Source: Pyrenochaeta sp. MPI-SDFR-AT-0127 (Eukaryota; Ascomycota; Dothideomycetes; Pleosporales; Cucurbitariaceae). Taken from it: DNA of 64,000 bases. The notes under the pieces are model-generated. The model ran no database searches, was not told where the DNA came from, and saw only the letters and a list, made by a program, of their open reading frames with translations. The DNA is taken from assembly GCA_020747015.1 (NCBI GenBank), contig JAGTJM010000079.1, forward strand, positions 62,001 to 126,000. Reading direction: 5' to 3'. Made by a program: the position numbers and the translations under genes. Of this stretch, positions 12,104 through 25,500 are shown one piece after another (positions within the stretch are counted from its first letter, which is position 1; each line of letters starts with the position of its first letter).

Positions 12104-15100
12104 TCACGCGTCCAGTGCTTGAGCTTGGCACATCTGCCAATAGACTCCTTTCTTGCGCAGCAACCTCTTATGAGTACCCTGTTCTACTACTTCACCATTA
12201 TGCATCACAAAGATCACATCGGCATTTTGAACCGTTGCCAGTCGGTGGGCCACCACAATCATTGTCCTCCCTTTCCCTGTTCGTTCAAAAACAGCTTGAA
12301 TCTCCTTCTCCGTTGCTGAATCTAGGCTACTTGTGGCCTCATCAAGCAACAAGACCGAAGGGTTCCGAATAAGTGCACGTGCGATTGAGATCCGCTGTCG
12401 TTGTCCTCCAGATAGCGCCACACCCCCTGTGCCCACATCTGTACTGAAGCCATCGACTAGAGAAGATACAAACTCCTCAATGCCAGCGTCACAACAAGCT
12501 TGATATAGTACATTGTCGGGTACTTGCCCACTCTCCATTCCCAACAAGATATTTTCTCGTATTGTGCCTCGGAACAAGTATGGCTCTTGTGCTACAAGAC
12601 TCATACATCTTCTCAGGGTATGCAGCGGCATTGAAGTAACGCATCGGCCGTTATAATAGACAGTGCCCTTTTGTGGCTCGTAGAATCGTTCTAGAAGCGA
12701 AATTACCGTTGTCTTCCCGGAACCACTACTGCCTACTATTGCCGCAAATTGACCATGAGCAACATTCATGGAAAGCCCTCGTAGTACAGGCACACCCCGT
12801 GTTGGATATGAGAACCACACGTTGTCGAATTCGATATCTGCTCCTTTCCATAGTAAAGTGGTGGGGAGAGTCCAGCGAGGAAACTCTTGGCATGCTGTAG
12901 AGGCTGTGTCATCGCCTTCAAACTTTTGCATACGCGCTGATTTTATGCGGTTTGAAGCTGCAGAAACTTGAGCAATATCTGTGATTCAACTCATCAGTAT
13001 GTGGAGATAGAGATGACAAGGGTAGTTGTACTGGGTCCAAAGCTTAACCATTGTCCGGCAGCTAAACACCCCTGAATAATGGCAAGATACACGACTAGAA
13101 AGTTGAATGGCTGGATTTCGGAGCTTGCCAGAAGAGTTCCACCATACCTATGTTTGTCAGCTGTCAAACATGAATCCTTTTTTCTCTCGAAGAACCAACC
13201 ATAACGCAAAAGCCATACAAAGCAGAATTAAACTATCGCTAGCAGCGAATACTAGAGCTGATATTTTCGCCTCATTCCACGACTTCAATATATGGTCTTT
13301 CAGCAATCCACCATATTTGTCGCAAATAACACGTTCGAGTGTCAGAGCCGTGACAGTTCGTATAGCATCAATTGCTTCTGTTGCAAATCGTGCGCTCTCT
13401 GCGAAGACGGCATTGTTACGTGCCTCAAACCTAACGTCATGGCGAACGCGGTACCAGCCGCCTGCAAGTATTACAGGGAGCGATGAGACGATAACTACCA
13501 GAGCAAACTTCCAGTGAAATAGTATGGCGATGGCGATACAACCAATCAGGCTAAAGATTGAAATCATAACCATCGCCATATTGATACCGAGTAGCTGCTG
13601 AAGCTGTGTTGGGTCTGTTGCTAGTCGTGCAGCAAGTAAACCAGCAGAGTTATCAGCATAGTCAAAATAGGATATTCTCTTAGTGATAATGTTGTGGAAG
13701 TATTCTTTGCGATAGGTAGAAACCGTGCGCTGGAAGGGGTTAGACAGTTCTTTGAACGACAGCTCGAGATATTTACAGTGGAAACATTGTTTGATATCCA
13801 CCCGAGGGCGAAGTAACTCAAACCTACTCCGACTGCGATAGCAAGAAGCAAGAGGCAAAGAAAGGTGGTTGATAGTCGGAGCTGCTCATCCCAATACGCA
13901 TATGAGGAGATTAGTCGTCCAAATAGGTAAGCTTGAATCGGATTGCTAGCTAATGAATACGTAAGCAACTTTGATGAGAGTTTGACGGGTTAATGCGCTC
14001 ACACGCAGCGCCCATAGCAGCGATAAGCATGAAGAGGTAGCCTGCCCAATTTTGTCTTTGCTCAGCGAGTAACATCCAGAAATTTCGAATGATGCTCGAC
14101 GATACTTGGGGGTTCGGCGAAGCTACTGATTCATTGTCTAAAGTCATTTCTGAAGCAGCCATCGTCACGTAGCTTTCTTTAGCTGGCAACGCGCTTTTTC
14201 GCGTTTCCATTGTCTCACCCTGACAATCATTTTGTATCAGTCTTACCGTGGTGGTAGCTAGCTGTTGTGCGTTAATCAGTCTCCAGTAAGCGCCCCTTTC
14301 ATCTCTCAAGAGGCTTTCGTGGGTACCTTGCTGCACGACTGCTCCTTTGACTACAACGATAATGTTGTTGGCATGTTTGATGGTAGAAAGTCGATGTGCG
14401 ATAATAATTGTGGTACGGCCCTTTGCTATCTTATCAAGCGCATCTTGGACAATGCGTTCACTAGTAACATCTAACGCACTCGTAGCTTCATCAAAGATTA
14501 GGATCTTCGGTTGACGGACGATAGCTCTTGCAATTGCGATCCTTTGACGTTGGCCGCCACTGAGATGGAGACCAACATCGCCGACAGGTGTGGAATAACC
14601 CTGTCAAATTTAGCTCTAAAATTTGCCAGGCTTAATATCAAATGTACCTGCGGCAGTAATGTAATGAAGTCGTCTGCATACGCTTCCTGGCAAGCTTTGA
14701 TTACCATGTCTCTTTTCACACTCTCGGGTGCTCTCTCCCACTTTGTCCCAACAAGGCCATACTCTACATTCTTGAAGATGGTGTCATTGAACAAGAATGG
14801 CTCTTGTTGAACAAATCCGATCTGCGAGCGCCACCAGCGCAGGTCGATCTCATTCAAATTCTTTTCGCCAATTTTGACTGTACCGTTGCGCAAGTAGTTT
14901 ACAATAGGATCGGTTCCGCCTAGTTCGTACCACCGTTCGATCAGAGCTACCGTCGTGCTCTTTCCTGATCCACTTGGGCCCACTATGGCTGTTGTCTTTC
15001 CTGAAGGAATTCGCATTCGCAATCCATTCAAGACTCGTACATCGTGTCGTGACGGGTACGCGAAGTTGACGTCCTCAAACACGATATCAGCGCTCAGTGA

Positions 15101-16500
15101 TACTCCATTAACTTGGGGCGATGTGGAAACTGAGATCGGAGCATCTATTATGGTGAAAAATATCGTTGCTGCGTTAACCGCGGTTGAAGCTGCTGTTAAT
15201 GGTACCGAAACAGCAGAAATATGAGATATCATTGTCATGATTGACATTAGAACGACAACCAAAGTCTCAACGTTGGCAAAGTCATGCATTAGATAAAGCT
15301 TCATAGCGAACCAGAAGCAGAGTGCAAAGGTCCTATTGATATCAGCCAGGCTGTGAATAATATGGATTTCCACTCACGCATATATCGCGAAGAACACTAT
15401 AACTAGTTTAGACGCAACAATTTACATGCAAACACAACGTGTGCTCACTTACCTGGAGAGTGTTGTATGGCCAAGATGGGCGACAACGTCTTGCTCAATG
15501 CCTTGGCATCTTCAACAGCTTGGTTGTATTTACCGGCCATCTTCGTTTCTGCTGTACAAGCAGCAATCATTCGGATACTTGACAGAGCTTCGCTCGCTAT
15601 GCCTGCAGCTTTTCTTTCTATTCCTTGGACCTCAGCGTACTTCCTCACCACCAAGGGCGTGGTTATCCAGTACCATGTCACTATTGCGACCAACCCTGTG
15701 GCAGTCACAAGTGTGAGCTCCCAGCTGAACAGACATCCAATAATGAGTGCTGTGAGAATTACAGTGACTGCCTGTATCAAAGATGAAAGCCTTTCAGAAA
15801 TTCCCAGCTGAAGCAAATTGGCTGTGATAGTTATGATTGCGATTGTTTGCCCAGGTGGAAGCGCATCTAAGGTTGAGATGGGTTGTTCAAAAAGGGATTT
15901 GAGATAACTCGAACGAATAGCGGCTGAAATGCGAAGTCCAGTCATACGGAATCCTATCTATGTCTCATCAACCAATATAGCTACCGATGAGGCACGCTTG
16001 TGACTCACTATAGCTAGGTAAGCTAGAATGAATCGACCGATGAAAAGATAAATGATGTATAGGCTGCATCTCATTTAGCAAGTGCCAATGAAAGTGTTCT
16101 TTTGGGTTCATTTACACGTATTTGTTGATCGTGGTCATAAACGATCTCGATATGTCTTCAGGTGGGGAAATGGCAAATGTGCTGAAGTCCTTCACGAGGC
16201 GTGCTAAAGTCTTTTCAGCAGATTACTCTACATCGTGATGATAACTCACCAAAAATGATGTTCATGAGTGGCAACGTTGCCCCGGCACAAATCGATGCGA
16301 TAAAAGATGCCGAGAGAAAGACGCGGTCTCTGAGAGATGAATACGAGAATATCCTCTGTTTTATAGTCAGACTTTGTCTCTATTCGAGAGGCGATAGTTG
16401 ATACCATGAATATCCTCATGTTGGTTCCAGTGGATGACATCGATAATAGTGAGCGCTTTAGCCACTCTGGCCAATGCAACCTGTAGAGTTCATGAGACAT
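12104..16500 (-). CDS. Full-length MDR/ABCB multidrug exporter
   Basis: I resolve twelve exons: 16500-16405, 16355-16250, 16203-16116, 16063-16009, 15957-15453, 15402-15378, 15332-14648, 14600-14003, 13949-13777, 13729-13200, 13147-13032 and 12978-12104. They join to 1283 aa with no stop, the normal size for (TMD-NBD)x2 P-glycoprotein-type pumps. NBD1 has Walker A GPSGSGKS (about residue 409), LSGGQRQR across intron 7, ILIFDEATSALD and the His loop AHRLST. NBD2 has GSSGSGKT (about residue 1075), LSGGQRQR, VLLLDEATSSLD and VAHRLAT. All catalytic elements look intact. Such pumps sit in the plasma membrane and export hydrophobic compounds. Its position beside an FSH hydrolase and a PKS suggests product export or self-protection. 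Confidence 0.92.
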
Positions 16501-17298
16501 CTTGACACTGTTATAGTCTTTTCACACAATTATCTGCGATCAACGTGGGCATGAATCTGTGGTGTGATCATGAGGCGACAGTCTTAGTAGTTTTTGTGCT
16601 CATTGAGTTGCCCATGTGCGCGAGAACCTGAAAAGTTCTAAATTTTGTAGTTGCCGTGGCTAGATGCCGATATGTGAATTGGAGAGACTGCAACGGCATT
16701 GGCATGCGGGAGTTCTAACAGGAAATTTGATGGCGAGCATAAATTGCAGCCAAAAAATGACAGTTTCGGTACTCGCATAATATGGCTATTGATTGAAGGT
16801 AGACCAGAGCTTGAAGTGCCTTGCTTGCGGTCCTACAAGAAAACATCCGCAAATGAGGCACGTACACCGTCTCCGACACCGGGTTAAAAGTTGTACCTTG
16901 CAGCAATATCGAATAAGTACCCAAGTCCGATAAGAAGTTCAATTGTTCCACCATCCTTATTGGCCAAGCTTTCGGATTCACTACTCCCTTAAATTATCTC
17001 CTGGAGACCGGAATGTGATTCCGTGTCAAAACTAGGTTGCGCCATGGAGAAGAAAACTGGTTGTGGAAAATTACAAATCAAATGATAACTGCCTTGTTAA
17101 CGCAACTGGGATCTGTCCAAACCATCAAGCAACCTATGCCACGTTGCTCATTCAAAAGACACTGTGTAGTGACCGGTTTTGCCGATGTAACCTTGGCATG
17201 ATTGGTATTGAGAGTTACAACACATCGATAGCCTTAATCGTTCTATGAAAGAGAGAACTGCCTCTATGAAGTAGATTATAGGTCTGAAAAGTCTTCAC
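16501..17298. other. ABCB promoter region
   Basis: About 800 bases lie between the ABCB start codon and the end of the FSH hydrolase gene; both genes run leftward. No gene was recognised. The region must contain the ABCB promoter and the FSH terminator. Confidence 0.45.
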
Positions 17299-18126
17299 TT
17301 AACAAGGAGATACACCGCCGTTCACTTCATCAATCATTCGACGGACAGTATCACCAAGTTCTTTGACCATATGCTTATCTCGCGGCAAAGTGTGACCCTT
17401 TGCGTGATCGAAGATGAAGGCAGTATCGGGGTCGCAGACATTGTAAAGAGCGATATTGCCATGAAGATATGGATCCAACGAACCAATTATATGGCATGTA
17501 GGTGTATCGATCATCAGATCGCTCTGGTCTGCAAGCACAATCCCGTCAAGCGTAGGCGTCATTGGCGGCCAACCGCCAAAGAAAAGCGCGCACTTGAACA
17601 TGGGAAGCCGTCCCTCATTCCTCTCCCTAACCTGCTCGTGGAGCAGCAATGTCCCTGCAATCGTTGCGCCCTCCGAATAACCTACAATACCGTCGAATGG
17701 CCCCTCCCTTTCCATGATGTCGTACAAATACTCCAAGGTTCGTCGAGCACTGTCCTCGGTTTTGGCTACACCATAAGTCATGAGCTCTCGCATTGTCATC
17801 TCAGGCGTCTCTAGCTGAGGAAAATCGCGAATGCGCTCAATCACGTCGGTAGTGTCGCTGTCGGCTTCTGAGGGAACTATGAATCGGTAGTATGGCGGCC
17901 CACCATAGAAATCCTCATACCCTGGGGGCGGCGTGACTTTGTATGGTCCTTGGACGAAATGAAAGGATACGCTTTTGTCGGATTCAAGCTCCTTTACTAG
18001 GGGGGCAAGCTGAACTTTGAATTTCTATGTCTTGTAAGTTTATGGTAGTGGTGCAATAGTAGTAGCCCAGGGCTGCAAGCTCACCTCGATGCTTCCATAC
18101 GCGCCAGGCAAACACATGAATTTCAT
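17299..18126 (-). CDS. FSH-family serine hydrolase, LovG-like chain-release enzyme candidate
   Basis: Two exons (18126-18085 and 18024-17299) give 255 aa. The protein starts MKFMCLPGAYGSIE and has the alpha/beta-hydrolase nucleophile elbow GYSEGA (Ser131). Near the C-terminus are SLDPYL (a candidate acid) and DHAKGHTLP (the candidate His). This is the FSH1 serine-hydrolase family. Members found beside highly reducing PKS genes, such as LovG, hydrolyse the finished polyketide from the carrier domain. The gene is divergent from the PKS with only a shared intergenic region between them, which supports a role as its release enzyme. Function is inferred from family and position, as the PKS shows no thioesterase domain of its own. 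Confidence 0.87.
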
Positions 18127-19500
18127 GTTGAGGAAAGGCGATCCGCAGGTCGGAAGCTGTTGTTCTGCAAGGCTCAGTCAAGGGCTGCCCTTTTTTTTAC
18201 CGCACGTGAAAGTATACGAAGCTCTATTCTACCTGTTCTACACCACGTTGATGTGGGATTGGCTTTGTTCAATTGGGCTAATTATCAAATCTTGAGAAGG
18301 AACGCACTTTGCAGCAATATAAGTTGTCTGGGCCACGCGTCTTCGATTTGGGTATTCCCCAAGATTCATATTGGCGACAGAGCAAAAAGTGCCGTCCATG
18401 TCGCGACACAATACAAATCGGGCAGATCCGCAGGGAACACAAAAGCCGACGCTAGAGCCGGGAAACTAAGTGGAATGAGCTGTCAGGCATGCAAGCAGTC
18501 GTTTCAGTATGTATTGACGAATCAAAGCAGGACAAATATGGAAGGGAGGACTGGCAGCGGGTAAAGTGCACGGTGTCAGGGTTCGCTCATGCGGAGAATT
18601 GAGGCAATCCCAAATGGCGTGCCGGATGATTGAAACTAGTCGCCTTCTGTTTAAGCGCCAGGCCCGTGCATCTTGCCGCCTCGGACTCTGAACGCTATCT
18701 CAACCTCACTTCATCCTATCTCGCTGTTGTATCATACTACCCGCGTTACACGAAATTATATTCCAACGTTAGGCCAATCTTCCAACCTCAACATCCTCGG
18801 CTCTACCGGACCGACCGCTATCCATAACCTTTGACCCCATTTACCGCAACTCGCCTCCGTGAAGTGCAATCACAGATCGTCAGGCGATCATGCTGCTCTC
18901 GTGACACCTGAAATTCAGATTCCATCAAAATTGCCTTCCCTGTGCTGGAATGAATGATACCATCAAAATATAGTCCGTTGAATGAAATATCGCCGATCAG
19001 GACTGGGTCATCAGTACCTGAATTCATTCAGCTAAAACACTGACCTCTCACTGATTAAGTTGCGACTCCTTTCTTCGGGATTTGGATGGCTAGGACTCGC
19101 GTGTGACGATGCCAGTTTTTCGGTTATGGGAGCCCCTCACTGGTTAGTGAGTAGAGCCTAATTGAGGATGCCGCATGTTGGGCGATGAAAGCCCGGAAAT
19201 CTATGCAATGGCAAAAGACAGTTTCGCAATCTACAATTGGATATAGCATTCCTCCCTTTCATCAAGACTTAAAATGTTCAATTCGTCAGTATCAGATTGT
19301 GAGCTTGATAAGCATCCCTTTCCTCGACCATAGTTTGGAGGCATTATCCATCTCTACTGCGCATTCTTTGAACCGATGCAGGCTCCAGTAGTCACTTCAA
19401 AGTTACACACAAATTTTCATCACCATTGTACTCGATAGCCCGGACTTTGCATTTCCTTTACAACCAAGCTTTTCTGGTCAGGCGGTGGAACTTGCCAAAG
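18127..19500. promoter_or_regulatory. Divergent FSH hydrolase / PKS promoter region
   Basis: A 1.37-kb space separates the start codons of the FSH hydrolase and the PKS. It contains CGG/CCG triplets close together at 18798-18817, in CGG-N6-CGG and CGGACCG arrangements, which could bind a Zn2Cys6 regulator. No such regulator is encoded in the window. Several short frames here have no recognisable product. The site call is speculative; the divergent promoter itself follows from the gene layout. Confidence 0.4.
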
Positions 19501-22500
19501 ATGGCCCCCTACGCTCTAACACCAACAACAGAGCGGGGCGAGATCTTAGATGGTGATTACCCTGTTCCACTAAGTAGTGATACCGGACACAATGGGGCCT
19601 CGACGCCTTCAGCACTTAACTTGAACGGCTTTGCTGACAGCGGAACCTTGAATCAAGCTAATGGCACCAACGGGCATTCGAACAGTCACACTGCTAGCCA
19701 TGGCAGTCCGCTTGTTTTCGAAAATAGCACTGGCACTTCTTCATCTACCATCACCTACGAGGACGCTTATACCTTTGGCTACAAGGAAGGTTATACTTCT
19801 GGGTACAAGACCTCTCATATCGAACTAAAGCACCAGCCCATTGCCATAATCGGCATGTCATGTCGCCTTCCAGGAAGCGTCAGCACGCCCGATGAATTTT
19901 GGGAGCTTCTTGCACGTTCTAGAACGGGCTTCTCTTCCATTCCATCGTCTCGTTTTTCTGCCAATCGTTTCTTCCATCCAAACCCCGGCAAGAGTGGAGC
20001 CACAAATGCGCGGGGTGGCAACTTTCTCACACACGACTTGAAGGTCTTCGATGCCCCTTTCTTTGGATTCACTCAACAAGAAGCGATTAGTTTAGACCCC
20101 CAGCAGCGACTTTTATTAGAGTGCACCTTCGAAGCACTCGAGAGTGCGGGAATCCCAAAACATGATGTAGTGGGTAAAGATGTAGGTGTCTTTGTAGGAG
20201 GCACGTTCTCCGAGTATGAAGCGGATTCGTTTCGGGACTCCGAGACTATTCCCATGTACCAAGCCACAGGTATGTGACATAATCCAGCTTTTGAGACAAT
20301 ATTGACACCCTTCAGGCTGCGCTATGGCGATGCAGTCTAATCGTATCTCTCACTTCTTTGATCTTCGAGGGCCAAGCTTCACAGTCGATACTGCTTGTTC
20401 TTCCTCATTGGTCGCTTTGCACACTGCTTGCCAGAGCCTCCGAAATGGCGAGTCGAGCGTAGCGATTGCAGCTGGTGTCCACCTAAACATGCTACCGGAG
20501 TTCTGGATTTCGTACTCAATGTCGCGACTTTTCGGAGAAGAAGGAAGATCTTTCGCTTTCGACCAGCGAGGTACAGGCTATGGTCGTGGAGAAGGATGTG
20601 CGATGATTCTACTGAAGCCACTTGAGCAAGCAATCAAAGACAATGATCCCATACGGGCTGTTATCACCGGAAGTGGTATCAACCAAGATGGAAGGACTCC
20701 TGGTATCACAATGCCGAATGGCTCTGCACAGGGTAAGTTGGATTTGACCGCATTCTTCGGTTCTGGCTAATCAAAGCTCTCAGAGACACTCATCCGCTCC
20801 GTGTACCAGAGCGGAGGAATGGACCCACGTGATACTGGATATGTCGAGGCTCACGGAACAGGCACACGTGTGGGCGATCCAATCGAATTACGTGCTCTTT
20901 ATAACGTATTTGGTGAAGGCAGAAACAAGCGGAAACCGCTATTTATTGGATCTGTGAAATCTAATATCGGCCATCTTGAAGCGGCCGCTGGTAAGTCATA
21001 TGCAATATTTTCTATCAAATTCTTGTTCTTGACTTTGCATTGACTGGATGGTAAACAAAATGGCTCAATGACGAATGTTCCTAGGAATCGCAGGGGTTAT
21101 TAAAACCGCTTTGATGCTCGAGCGCGGATTCGTCGTTCCAAATTACGACTTTAAACAGCCAAATGAGGCTATACCCTTTGATGACTGGGGCCTCAAAGTT
21201 CCTATCAGGCAACAACCGTGGCCATTTGGAAAGCGGTGGGCCAGTGTGAATGGCTTCGGGTTTGGCGGCACAAATGTGAGAATCTCATGAGCGGCCTTTT
21301 GCAGCAGAAGCAGCTAACTCAGAATGATTAGGCACATGTAGTGATGACGAAAGGCCCTTTAGAGCGCAAGATTATGAAAGAAGAAATTGACAAGCAGACT
21401 ATGGAGCGACTTTTTATACTCTCTGCGAATGATAAAGCCTGCGCAGAAAAGTCTATGCAGAACCTCGGTGTATATCTGGAGCAGCGACCAGAAGCCTTCC
21501 AAAACGATCTCTTGAGCAATCTCGCTTATACGCTTGGGCAAAGGAAGTCTCTCCACCCCTGGCGTATCGCGATTACCGCATCATCTGCCGTGGATCTTGT
21601 CGAAGCTCTCTCCAGTGGCAGAACCATTCCGGCAAAGCAAGAAATGCACGAACTTCGCATAGGTTGGGTATTCACAGGCCAGGGGGCGCAATGGTGGGCA
21701 ATGGGTCGCGAGTTATGTCAGCAGTATCCCGTTTATGCTTCCGCATTGGAAAAAGCCGATGCACATTTGCACTCCATAGGGGCCACTTTCTCCCTGTTAG
21801 AGGAGCTAAAAAAGGAGGAGAGGACGACTCAAATTAACCTAGCCCACATCAGTCAACCTTCCTGTACAGCTGTACAGTTGGCTCTCGTTGATCTACTGCG
21901 ATCATGGGGGATTCGACCTTCAGCAGTTGCGGGTCATTCATCTGGTGAGATTGGAGCTGCTTACGCGGCTGACTTCATCACATTCGACGACGCCATGACG
22001 ATTTCATATCATAGAGGCCGTCTCATACCCATATTAAAAAGAAGATATCCAAGTCTCAACGGCTGCATGATGGCTGTTGGAGCTGGTGAGACTGATATTG
22101 CTCCGCTATTCGAGGTTATACCGCCATCGCTGGGTGAGGTGCGAATCGCGTGCATTAACAGCCCAACTAGTGTAACAGTATCTGGCGATGCAGATGCGAT
22201 CTATAAACTGCAAAGTCTTATTGAAGAGGCACATCCCGGCATGTTTTCGAGAGTACTGCAGGTGGATACGGCGTATCACTCGCATCACATGAACTTCATG
22301 GCTAAGGAGTATACCGAGTCACTACTTGGCGTTAAACCCCCTAAGACATCTGCAGTGCGCTTCCACTCCTCACTGCTTGGTCGTCTTGTCAGCAGTGTTG
22401 AGCTTGATGCGTCTTACTGGGTACAAAACTTGACTTGCGCGGTTAGATTCGATGAAGCTATTCAAAGCATGTGCCAACCAGTTGGCCACTTCAAGACTGG

Positions 22501-25500
22501 CGTCAATTTCATTACCGAGCTTGGTCCGCATGCTGCGCTTCAGGGTCCGATCAAGCAGATACTAAAGTCCGTTGGTGGCCCAGCATCCTATATATCCTAC
22601 TCTTCGGTACTCTTTAGGAAGAGGGATGCGGTCCAGACTGCTCTTGCGTTGGGCGGTACGATGTTCGTAAAAGGCTATCATCTCAGTATGGGGTCGATCA
22701 ACTTTCCTAAGCCTACGGACAGGCTCCCTCAAGTGCTAGTGGATATGCCTCGTTATGCATGGAACCACTCCTCTAGCTTCTACCATGAATCTCGCCTGAC
22801 AAGAAATCATAAGTTTCATAATGCTCCAAGAAACGACATCATTGGAATTTTGTCACCATATTCGAGCGATTTCGAGCCGACATGGAGGAATATGATACGT
22901 TTAGATGATATTCCATGGCTACGTCAGCACCAAATGCAAGGCGTGGTCATATTCCCTATATCTGGATTTGTGGTTATGGGACTCGAAGCAATGAACCAAA
23001 TTGCTCAAATGAGGGATATGCAATACGATAGCCTGGAAGTCGAAAATCTCAGCGTGAAAGCGCCAGCCATGCTGACAGAAGAAGAGTTGGAAATGACTAT
23101 CACTGTACGGTTGAGCAGTGAGCCACCGCAACAGGGGGTATTTCACGAATTCAATATCCGCTCGTGGTCCAAAAGTAAAGGTTGGACAGAACATTGCAAA
23201 GGCCTAGTTTGCGCCGCGTCTACAAATAGTAATGAGGTTGATAGTGAGCGTATGAGCCAAGCCAAAGAGCGGAAGCTGCGTTCCAGGATCTCACGAGTTA
23301 CGCAGGCAGCTACCGAAGTGGTTGCTACTCGGGATTTGTATGAAAAGCTCGCTACGATTGGAGTCTCCTATGGACCCACATTTCAGGGATTACAAAATTG
23401 CCAAGCATCCAATTGCGCTTCTATTGCACAGATCACCATGGCCGACACAATGTCAGAAATGCCTCATCATCAAGAAACGAGATACCTCCTACACCCTACA
23501 ATACTGGAGCAACTTATCTCCATGTATTGGCCCATGCTGGATGCGATGGAACCACTGAGCACTGTTCATCTGCCCTCTTCTATCAGCAAGGTGACAGTCT
23601 CATCCAAAATCTTCGGATATCTTCAAAGTAATTCATCGACCTTACAAGCACTTTGCGAGCCCACTTCGTTACTATCTAACGTCAGGCCGAACACTTTGTC
23701 CATGCTCGCGGTCGATGACGCGGGCCAGATAATGCTAGCGGTAGACACCCTTCTCATCACGCCTATTCTTGAGAAGGATGCCGGCCTCGATCCGGAGACT
23801 GCTCGTGAACTTTGTTTTAAGCTCGAATGGGAGCCTATGCTAGTTTCGCATCACCTGGAGCCTGAAAGCGCTGAGCGACCACAGTACGATGCTAAAATTG
23901 TGATCATTCATGAAGAAAGTGATTCACAACGTACTTTGGCTTGTGCGCTTTCTGACAGACTGTTTTGTCTGACTGGAATTCAACCCATTACGGGCACAAT
24001 TTTGTCTGTTGCTCCGCTCTCCCAAGGCAAGCTCGGCATCTTCCTCACTGAGCTTGAACGACCTGTCCTGGCAAATCTTGACACTTTGGAGTTCGAAGCA
24101 CTGCAATGTCTCCTCACTAGTGTACAAGGCCTTCTTTGGGTCGTGCATGGAGCCTACGCCAGATCTAAGAATCCAGACGCCAATATGATAGTCGGTTTGA
24201 GTCGGACACTTCGTTCTGAAGGCACGCTCATGAAATTCATTACCCTTGATTTGGATGCTTCAAGAGTCCTCAGTCAAAGCGATACGCTTGAAACAATACT
24301 TGATGTGTTCTCAATTTGCCTGGCTTCCAAGAGTAATATTGAAGAAACTGAGTTCAGGGAGCAGGATGGGAAGCTGTACACACCACGCATAGTCAACGAC
24401 GACAAGATGAATGAATACATAGATAAGCAGATCCATCCTCCTGCCACCGAATCTGCATGCTTCTCAGATACCGAAAGGCCACTGAGGGGTGCAGTCACGA
24501 CGCCCGGTACTTTCAACAGCCTCACGTTCGAAGATGACCTAAGACCTCAGGATCCTCCCTTCACTGACCACGTTGACCTTCAAGTCAAAACCATTGGACT
24601 TAACTATAGAGATACATCTACAGCCTTGGCAATTGGTATCGAGTGCAGCGGCATCCTTACCAGCGTAGGGCCTACCGTCCCTAATTTCAATGTTGGGGAC
24701 CGGGTCGCAGCAATCATCCCCGCCGGTTGCTTATCCACAGTCGCTCGTGCACAATCGCCCTTTCTATTCAAACTTCCAGATCATATCTCGTTCGAGTCAG
24801 CCGCAACTATACCGATCGTCTACTGCACGGTGACCTATGCACTGATAGAGCGAGCGAAGTTATCTGAGGGTGAGATTGTGTTGATACATGACGCCGCAAG
24901 TGCAGTCGGCCAGGCGGCTCTCTCCATTGCACAAATGATTGGCGCACGAGTATTCGCAACAGTAAAGACAAGGGAAGAGAACGATTTAATTATGCGAGAA
25001 TTTGGTGTGCTAAGACAACATATCTGGTATGCAGGTAGCGATACCTTTGCTGAGGGTATAAGGGACATGACAAATGAACACGGCGTTGATGTCATCTTCA
25101 ACACCCTTGCCGAGCCTCACGTTCTTTGTGCAACTTGGAGCTGCCTCGCAAATTTCGGGCGATTTGTCCAGGTTGGTACTGAAAGTGGGCCCTATTCTGA
25201 TGTGCCGTTTGAGAAGAATATGACATTGCTATCAGCAGACATCGCTGCAATTGCCACATACCGCCCACAAGTGCTGCAACGCATACTCGCTGATGTGGCT
25301 CGGTTGCTTCAGTATGGAAGAATCAAACCCGCATATCAGATCAAAACTTTTGGGATATCCGAAGTCGCAGCAGCCTTGCAACATGTGCAAGCATCAGGCA
25401 TACATGGAAAAGCTGTAGTTGTTCCTCGGGACAATGAATTAGTCGAGGTAGGTATCTTTTTGTTTGAACCATACGAGCTCCTTTTAAAGCTATGTTAGGC

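Noticed and set aside
18818..19027. Minus-strand frame of 69 codons in the PKS promoter region
   Set aside because: It has no recognisable motif, no splice partners and lies inside an expected promoter.
19426..19500. Upstream extension of the PKS frame
   Set aside because: The extension has no ATG (it starts with TTG); the first in-frame ATG is at 19501.
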